NCBI GenBank assembly: GCA_038373865.1
Contig: JAXGGA010000031.1
Coordinates: 62,001-126,000, forward strand
DNA: 64,000 nucleotides
Direction: 5' to 3'
Origin: Uloborus plumipes
Taxonomy: Eukaryota > Arthropoda > Arachnida > Araneae > Uloboridae
Shown piece by piece: positions 57,128 through 64,000 of the stretch (position 1 is its first letter; every line of letters begins with the position of its first letter). The position numbers were made by a program, and so were the translations under genes. The notes under the pieces were generated by a model. The model searched no databases, had not been told where the DNA came from, and saw nothing but the letters and a program-made list of their open reading frames with translations.

Positions 57128-57941
57128 CTTTCATTTTCAAACTTAACTACAGCTATGAACGTAACTTGAATAGATATAAATACCGTTAGAAGTTTCTTTG
57201 CTGAAGGTCTGCGATGTGACTCTTATTTCTGCTTTGAAGCTACCAAGATTCTTTAAAACCCTTTTTTTTTCATAGAGAACACATAAGGGTTTAAAATCGA
57301 AGTTACGACAGTTAAAAAGGTCCTTTGTTTAAATCACTGGCTGCGATGACTTTCTGCTTTTGAGGCTCTTGGATGTTAATCACAAAATATTGATTCAAAA
57401 AATAGCAAGGTGCCTAATGAGAGAAGCAGGCTGTGTATGTAAAATCTTATTTTGAGAAGAGTTGCCTAGAAATGTTACTTTAAGGACGTTCGAAGCTTAC
57501 GCTGTTCTACTTTCAGATGGAATAACACATGCGCTGAATTAAAATTTACAAATAGAGGGGAAAATATAGGGCCTTTTTTAAGTGTATTGGTTGTTAAGAG
57601 CTTCACATATTTAATGATTTTCAAAACTGAAAAACAAAACTTTAAATACGTAGAAACATGATTGAAGAAAAAAAAACACATACAAAATCATAAGAAGGGT
57701 TTTATATTACTTTGAAATCGGAAAGTTATGTTGCTGCACCCTATACTAAAATATTACGATCTTTATCTGCAAAGATAAGGATAAAAATAAAAGTATTGAA
57801 ATAAAAGAGCCATTATTTCCCCCCTGAAGATTTAACCCTTTTGTTGTCTTACAAATTTTGTTATATAATCCCCTTTAATGATAGTATAAATACGTATATA
57901 CTTTAGCTTTAAGATACGTTACTGTTAGCGTCTGAAGTATT
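57128..57941. other. No gene recognised
   Basis: AT-rich; no repeat partner. Confidence 0.5.
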
Positions 57942-58344
57942 GTGGACAATAGGGTGGAGCGAAAAAAATGAATTTTTGATTTTCGTTAACGGGTACCTTT
58001 CATTTACTGTGAATGAGGGTAAGTAGCAATTCTGTAAAATATTTCACTTTTGCGACGTTATCGTTAGTCTGCGCATTTGGCCTAAAGTTTTGAAATTTTT
58101 AATTTTTTTTAGATTTTTCAAATTTTTTTAAAAAATATTTTAAATGATAAAACTAGTGACGGGTGGTTATTAAATGGAAGAAAAAGGTTTGAAATATACA
58201 AAGAATTTTTTAAAACCATTTTAGATTACGATTTCAGTCTGCGCAATAGGCCCCAATTTCATCAAATTTTCCGAAATTTCCGATATTTTTAATATTGAGC
58301 ACAAATTTTTATAATTTAATATTTTCTCTCAATAATTACTTAAA

Positions 58345-60009
58345 GTGCCTTCAAAACATTTTCTTAGTCATTTTGTTGTTTCTTTGAACTACTCAACTCT
58401 TTGCTTGCTCATTGAAATTACCCAGAACTCACCACGAGGAAGGGGCAGCTCCTCTTTTGCTTCCAACCATAGAGTGCGCACATTTACACTTCTTAGACAA
58501 GTCAAGAACAAAAAAGTGTTTCTTTGTGTAGGAAATTGTTTGCATTGGTTTTGATGGATGCACTACAAAGACAGGAAAATACAAAGGCGTAATGCGGAAA
58601 CTGGAAGAAAAATGGGATATTTGCCAATTACATTTAAATGAACTTAATTTGCGGCACTTTTTTTTTTTGCAAAAGCTAGATGGACCTGTCAGTGGACCAA
58701 AGTGATTTTTTGGGCCTGTTGGACGAAGCTAAACAACATGTTATACTTTCAAACCAGTTTAGTATGAACCTATAGAGTTTGTCATTGATCAGATCGATGG
58801 TGACAATAAAAATGATTTAAGTACTGAGCAACAGTAACTTAATGAGATGAGCAAGGTAGTTTTTACTGGAAAAATATCCAAAAAATTATGAAACAGAAGT
58901 CCAAGAAAGCTTTTCCAAGCCAGATGGTTGACTGCAGCAAGCATAATCTTTAGACTATAATTTTTAAAAGAGTTTGTAACTTTCGCGGTAAAAGTGTCCT
59001 TGCTCTTTTAGGATGAAGTGCAGACGTTACTAATTTAGCTATGAATTTTAGTGAGATTATAAAGAGCTACATTTATCTCCCCTGGACAAGGCAGAAAATT
59101 GCGTTCACATCTATTAAAAAAAACTATACTTGGCACCCTAGAAATATGCTGTTATCGATATCAATATATATGAAAATGGATGTATGTTTGTTCCTTATAC
59201 AAATCCACAGTTTTCGTAGGATTTTCATCAAATTTGACACAGAAGTTCCTTCATGTGCTAGAATTCACATAGGTGGGGTTTTAAAATTCTAAAAAAATCC
59301 AAAAAGCTCAAAATTTAAATTTTTTGTCTCAAAATGGCCATTTTCTTTCAATTTTAAATGTATAGAGTAATAGAGATAAGCCTTAAGTATCCAAATTGCT
59401 GAAATTTAACTCAATTAAATAGTAGTATTTCCCAACAAAGATTACGATTAACAATGAATTTTCAATTTAAGGCTCACGTATTTCATTTTAGCATCAAAAA
59501 TGTTTTTATATTCCCATGTGGATAGAATTCATTCAAATATTTTTTAGAGCTATTTTGTATTAATACAAACCCAGACAACGCCGGGTAATAACCTAGTTAG
59601 TTCATAAGAGAGAGCTTATAAAGAAACTTGTTTTAAATCGTATTATAAACGCTTAATCTAGAAAAAAAAAACAAGCAAACAAGTTCAGAACCCAAAAATA
59701 GATAAAAATCAATTTTCATACATTACATACATAAATCAAAAGTCAGTATACATCGATATGATTTCTTGCCATGATGTGGAAATTACAAAGCCACCTTTTA
59801 CACGTAATTTAACAGCACAATATTCACGAAGATTACTGGAAGCTGAGAATTTAAATATGATTTCTGAATGCGCTCTTTTTAAACTTCCGTTCAAGACTCA
59901 ATCAGTTGAAAGAGCTCTCAAAAAAGTCACATTCTCTTCAAAATTGGTGTTTAATCACAGGAAAAGAAAAAAGTTAGTAAAAACGAGGATATCTGACAGA
60001 AATATTTGA
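58345..60009 (+). pseudogene. Decayed transposase-like gene (uncharacterized animal family), split by a Helitron
   Basis: Pieces in order: an N-terminal frame from 58345 (M-P-S-K-H-F) to 58554; then, shifted, F-D-G-C-T-T-K-T-G-K-Y-K and CQLHLNELNLRH followed by LDGPVSGP (58553-58705); LSTEQQ.LNEM and RSPRKLFQARWLTAAS (about 58817-58945); WHPRNMLLSI up to 59160; after the Helitron, LVHKRELIKKLVLNRII from 59597; and TKPPFTRNLTAQ and QSVERALKKVT (59788-59930), ending near 60009. I recall this series (L-H-x-N-E-L, A-R-W-L-T-T-A, E-P-P-F-T, Q-A-V-E-R) from proteins left 'uncharacterized' in arthropods and cnidarians. Stops and frameshifts are frequent. The first D and the E of VER are possible catalytic acids; this is inference. 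Confidence 0.65.
59161..59596 (+). mobile_element. Short non-autonomous Helitron inside the transposase-like gene
   Basis: Begins TCAATATATATGAAAATGGA and ends aacCTAG, with A before (59160) and T after (59597). Near the end, cccagacaacgccggg is a weakened form of a Helitron terminal hairpin. The start is a typical Helitron 5' end followed by atgtatgtttgttcctt. Joining 59160 to 59597 restores one uninterrupted reading frame of the host gene, which fixes both boundaries. A TC at 59155 would be the alternative start but would remove two codons. Confidence 0.75.
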
Positions 60010-60615
60010 TCAATTTACGACACAGAGGAACAATTTAACTGTTAAAGACATATCTAGGAAATGTAAATACGTGCTCGCATTGGTTGGACGGAAGGGCTTA
60101 CGTGTAGGACTCGAAGTGAGGTTACCTCCTATTGGTGAGTCCCGGGTAGTTCCACATGAGCTCGCGAAGAGTTGCAGGGTTCAAAGTAATAACAAAATAA
60201 ATAAAACCAGGTTTGAAGACACTTAAAGTGAATATTGAGAGGAAATACTGAGTTAAAAAATGTTGAAAATATCAGAAATTTTGGGAAATTTGATGAACTT
60301 TGAGCGTAATGCACGAACTGAAATCATAATGTAAAATAGTTTAAAAGAAATATTTGTATATTTCAAACCTTCTTCTTCCATTTAATAATCACCCGTCACT
60401 AGTTTTATCATTTGCAATATTTTTTTTTTTTAAATTGAAAAATCTAAAAAAAAATCAAAAATTTCAAAACTTTAGGCCAAATGCGCAGACTAAAGATAAC
60501 GTCGCAAAAGTGAAATATTTTACAGAATTGTTACTTAGCCTCATTCACAGTAAATGAAAGGTACCCGTTAACGAAAATAAAAAAATCATTTTTTTCACTC
60601 CACCCTAGTGGACAA

Positions 60616-60779
60616 CCCATAATTAACATGTAATTTGCAGTATTGAACTGAAGTTTTTTAAAGCCGTTGCAAAACTTTTTTCTGCATTTTTTATACAGAT
60701 AATCACTTTGAATACCTTCATTTTAATATATTTTAACATTAAGAAAAAAACAGCAAAATAAAATCTATCCAGCAGTTAA
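60616..60779. other. No gene recognised
   Basis: AT-rich spacer. Confidence 0.4.
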
Positions 60780-61010
60780 AGAAAGAGCATCCATTAGATC
60801 TCTAGATCTGCCCTAATGCAGCTATAGATGCCTGGAATAGATTTTGGAGACGTCAATTAGTGGTTGATTGGGGATTTTCCAGGGATTTAGGCATTTAATC
60901 CCAACCATTCGTTGTCAGCGGGAATAAAGGATGGGGATAGGGATTTCCGTTTAATGCCGTTCATACCTCAAGCAGTCTCGTTATTTAATGGCGATCGAAG
61001 GCTTTGAGGT
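60780..61010. promoter_or_regulatory. Non-repetitive block with repeated GGATTA-like words
   Basis: Mixed-composition block with ttagatct, cctaatgc, gtcaattagtgg, gggattttccagggattta, gcatttaatcccaacc, tttaatgccg and atttaatggcg. Taatcc/ggatta and taatt words resemble homeodomain (K50 and Antp-type) binding sites. Candidate enhancer on appearance only. Confidence 0.3.
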
Positions 61011-61569
61011 AGAGAGGGTCAACGGGGGAAAAAGGATTCTTAAGAAGTAGTGTGGTGTTTTAGTCATACGGCGATACAGCTGAATATAATAATCCGAAAA
61101 CAAATTCAGTAAATTTTCCGGTAATCTTCTGTGAAAGTCAGATTTTAAAGTTTTTGTTATTAGAAAGACATTGAGTATTAAGTATCGAACCACATTGAGT
61201 TTTGTAAACGAATAAATCAGGGTAGAAAAGTAGATGGAAAAATGATAGATTTCGAGTCCTAGATTTAAACATTCGACTTCTTCACTCCAAACCTAGTCCT
61301 ACTCCAACTCCACAGTCATGAGATCAATGAAGACTATGAGGAGAAGTGAAAGACTTTATTGAAAGATTTTATTGTGTTCAAACTTTTTGCCCCCTACTTT
61401 TTTCAATCCATAAATTAATCGAAATTGGATTTTTCTGAATTATTTTTTTTATTATTTTATTTTATATGCATTTTGATTACGAAGAATAATCTTTGACTAG
61501 TTGTGTGTCTCCGGTTGTTATAGCACGTTGCCTACTATTCGTAAAATATTTGATTGTACATTTCATGGA
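61011..61569. other. No gene recognised
   Basis: AT-rich to mixed; no frame or repeat of note. Confidence 0.45.
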
Positions 61570-61885
61570 GCAGTTGTGGTCTGATCAGTAATGCTTTGGA
61601 CATAACCGAATGGTCTCGGGTTCGATACCTGCCGGTCAAAAATCCATGCCCTTTTACTAATGGTTGCTGGGGCACGTTAAAAATGGGTTTGGTCACGAAG
61701 TAATCTAAGTGAATCAATACCTTTGGGGTAACTGAAAAAGGGATTTTCTCGGCTCCTAGTCTGAATTTAAAAAAAAAACAGAGCTCTTCAGTGCCAGAGT
61801 CAATTGGTTAAAACACATGCAGTCGTAGGTACGAGGGCCGTGGAGTGAAATGAATGGAGTTCATTTCACGTTTTTCTTTGAAGAT
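61570..61885 (+). mobile_element. tRNA-derived SINE, family B, copy 2
   Basis: A-box-like tggtctgatcagt (61578-61590) and B box gggttcgatacc (61618-61629). The body aligns with 17648-17985: tggttgctggggca, gtgaatcaatacctttgg, ctcggctcct, cagagctcttcag, gtaggtacgagg. The tail ends with gtgaaatgaatggagttcatttcac, a small inverted repeat not seen in copy 1. Confidence 0.75.
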
Positions 61886-63400
61886 GCCATATTGGGTTTG
61901 CCAATAAATTTACATTGATTTTGAAAGCTATGTTTCAATTCCAACCCTTTTTATTTTTGCTTACTTTTAAAAAAATAAATTATTCATAAAAAAACTCTTA
62001 CATGAACCATAAGTTTTGTTATCTGAAAACTGTTAATAGAAACATTATCTTATGTCGCACAATCTGAAAATGTTTATGAAGAACTTAGCGGCGCAAAAGA
62101 TGGAATTAGGTTATTTAAGTTTGCGAAGTGAGATAGTCTGAAGTAACTATAAAGCAAAAATAATTTTGAAAATAGAACAACATACGTAAAACGTACAAAC
62201 GACTGTACTGTCTCTTAAAATGAGTTCCCTAATTTATCTTATTACGTCATCTATACGCAAAATCTATTAGTAATTATGTGACAGAACAAACAGAAATCAT
62301 TGCTTCTTTTCGCCCTTTAGTTTAGATTCCGGTTAGTATTTTAAGACGAAAATCGGCAAACCTTTCAGTAACCCATATAAAAATGCAGCGCTGATCTCTA
62401 AGTAGACCATTTAGAATGCGATGGAAAAGCTCTTTAGTTTTAAAGCGGGGGCCAAACTTGTTTCCTTTTTCTTTCTCTGCGTTTCAAGACTTTTTTTTTT
62501 CCTTTATCCAAACTTTCTTCCCTTCTCTTTGATTCGACATCGTTTGGCACTTGGACCCAACAGTGCTTCTTGAAACAGTGTGTTATTTTTTCCTTTTTTA
62601 TTTTTTTAGATCAAATGAAACATTAAACCTAGGAGGTTATATCTTTCTTAAGAGGTACCTTCTGTAAAAAGTAACTTATAATGTTGAAATTTATTTTTAA
62701 AATGATTTTATTTTTGATCTCATTTTAGATAAGATGTAGATGAGTATCATAGCTTTTGAATCAAGATTCGTCTGTTTTTCCAGACACTTAGCATAAAATC
62801 AAACAAAATTTTCAAAGCTTGAACTACTTTATATAATTTTAAGTTAATTTTATTACAATGAGAGTCTTTTTCTAGCACCGTAAAGTAGTAAAGAAAATAA
62901 CATTTCATTGGATCGTTCTTCAATAAATCGAAAATATTACATTTTACTTTTCATATTATTTTAAGTAAGAGGTGCATTTGAAAAAACAGAAATATCATTT
63001 ACTTTGCCTTCCGCCATGTTTGCTCCTTATTTTCCATTTTATTGAAAATTATTGTTCATGTTAACTAGTTGTATTTTTTTAAAGTCACATGATGTCTTTA
63101 ATTGATGGATTACTTCACGTTTCAATGAGTTTTAAATGATATTTAGTACGTTGATTTGTTCACTTGGAAGATTATCGGGTTGTTTTGTAATTCAATGGAA
63201 TTTTTATTCTCGTTGAATGGATTTAACTGTTTATTTTGAAAATGAAACAATAAAATGTGATATCGCCAAATCAGTATTTTGCATGTAACTTTGACCAATT
63301 ACATTGGCAAATATTGGGAAATATTTAGTTATCATACAGTTGTGTAATGTTGCCAGCAAGAAAATCTGTAGTTTTTGAAAGTGATCAATCAGATAGTTTG
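61886..63400. other. No gene recognised
   Basis: AT-rich; only short frames. Confidence 0.5.
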
Positions 63401-63786
63401 AACCTAAGAGGCGTTTTGGGCAAATGGAATCTGGACACAAAGAAAAGGAAAAAATCGGAAAATGATAGGCAAAACATAGTTGAAAAGACCATTTAACAGG
63501 CACTCATATCCCTTATATGAAGAACTTTTACGTTGATCACATGGAAGTCTTACTAGATCTCGCCAAACTGCCTCTGAATTCGTCATATTATTCTTGTCAC
63601 GAAATATGCCTATCGCCAAGGTGGCAACTAAAGGTTTTTGTCGATACAGCACCAAGCAGTCATCAGATCATGCCATTGTCTGCTTCTGCACTAGAATTAA
63701 TGTCGTTTGGCACAAAAAAACCTGTAAAGACCCTTTTTAAGACAACAGAATGCAATCTAAAAGTAAAGTCCCTGCACGGACTGTAG
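63401..63786. other. Unassigned GC-richer block with open frames on both strands
   Basis: Overlapping frames: plus 63517-63786 (contains EVLLDLAKLPLNSSYYSCHE) and minus 63404-63655 (contains EAVWRDLVRLPCDQRKSSS). Composition is more balanced than the surroundings and the frames are free of low complexity. I do not recognise either peptide. It could be a remnant exon, a repeat fragment or chance. The minus frame has the more protein-like residue use. Confidence 0.3.
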
Positions 63787-64000
63787 TTACAAAAGTTTTA
63801 GCTCTCTAGGGGTAACCGTTATTGTGGTATTTGTGAGAATAATATACAAGCAGACGTACGCACATGCAATAGGAGAGACTTCGTAATACTGAGCTCAAAG
63901 TTTGTTAACGGGGACTTTTTGACTTCCTAATATTTCAAAAGTACGTATGCAGATTTAGCAGAATAAAATGTCATAATACATGTGTGTAAAATGTACACAT
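63787..64000. other. No gene recognised
   Basis: Window end; nothing supported. Confidence 0.4.

Larger units (their letters stand above)
57950..60607 (+). mobile_element. Long-TIR DNA transposon with perfect 8-base target duplication
   Basis: TAGGGTGGAGCGAAAAAAAT begins at 57950 and its near complement ends at 60607. The inverted similarity extends about 350 bases (attttcgttaacgggtacc, ctttcatttactgtgaatga, ttagtctgcgcatttggcc, and weaker further in). GTGGACAA stands directly at both edges (57942-57949, 60608-60615). An 8-base duplication is found in hAT, P and a few other superfamilies. The interior has a degraded plus-strand gene, 58345-60009, split by a Helitron at 59161-59596. Without the Helitron the element would be about 2.2 kb. 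Confidence 0.85.

Overview
This window looks like animal nuclear DNA, most likely from an arthropod and plausibly a spider. It is AT-rich and almost free of long open reading frames. It is crowded with tRNA-derived SINEs, Tc1/mariner, hAT, pogo-like and Helitron DNA transposons, MITEs and long inverted repeats. The spider suggestion is inference: it rests on the Tc1 transposase type at 52424-53847 (a type I remember as abundant in spider genomes) and on the SINE-plus-DNA-transposon mixture. No bacterial-style genes, CRISPR arrays or viral genes were found.

Layout. 1-9.9 kb: a tRNA-SINE, a small foldback element, a MITE with a third internal terminal motif, a second copy of the same SINE, and an old direct duplication. 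9,880-12,185: a TIR-bounded element carrying a decayed two-exon minus-strand gene that I read as a candidate transposase of a family known to me only as 'uncharacterized protein'. 12-19 kb: MITEs, a nearly perfect 244-bp-arm palindrome and another SINE. 19,040-19,363: a GC-richer block ending in a short plus-strand coding exon with a signal-peptide-like sequence and a splice donor. This is the best candidate for a host gene; if it is real, much of the sequence to its right may be its first intron. A roughly 200-bp tandem repeat starts right at that donor.

22-42 kb: a 3-kb inverted repeat, a TTAA-flanked MITE, a minisatellite, an element with TACCGTAAAA-type ends, a deleted Tc1-like copy, a hAT-like element inside an older palindrome, a pogo-like element with a transposase C-terminus, and three inverted-repeat elements nested one inside another at 39.7-41.9 kb. 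44-57 kb: a non-autonomous Helitron, two copies of one hAT MITE family (one splitting a SINE), a SINE with an 11-bp target duplication and a paralogous empty site, a nearly full-length Tc1 in an expanded TA tract, and a second copy of the deleted Tc1 family. 57,950-60,607: a long-TIR element with a perfect 8-bp target duplication; its decayed transposase-like gene is split in frame by a 436-bp Helitron. 60.6-64 kb: another SINE and mostly featureless DNA.

Nothing here forms a pathway or operon. The window reads as intergenic or intronic DNA shaped by repeated transposition. The two most informative items are the elements at 9.9-12.2 kb and 57.9-60.6 kb, because each ties an otherwise unexplained animal protein family to transposon ends. 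All family recognitions come from memory without database search. Blocks described as possible regulatory DNA rest only on their look: non-repetitive, mixed composition, recognisable motifs.
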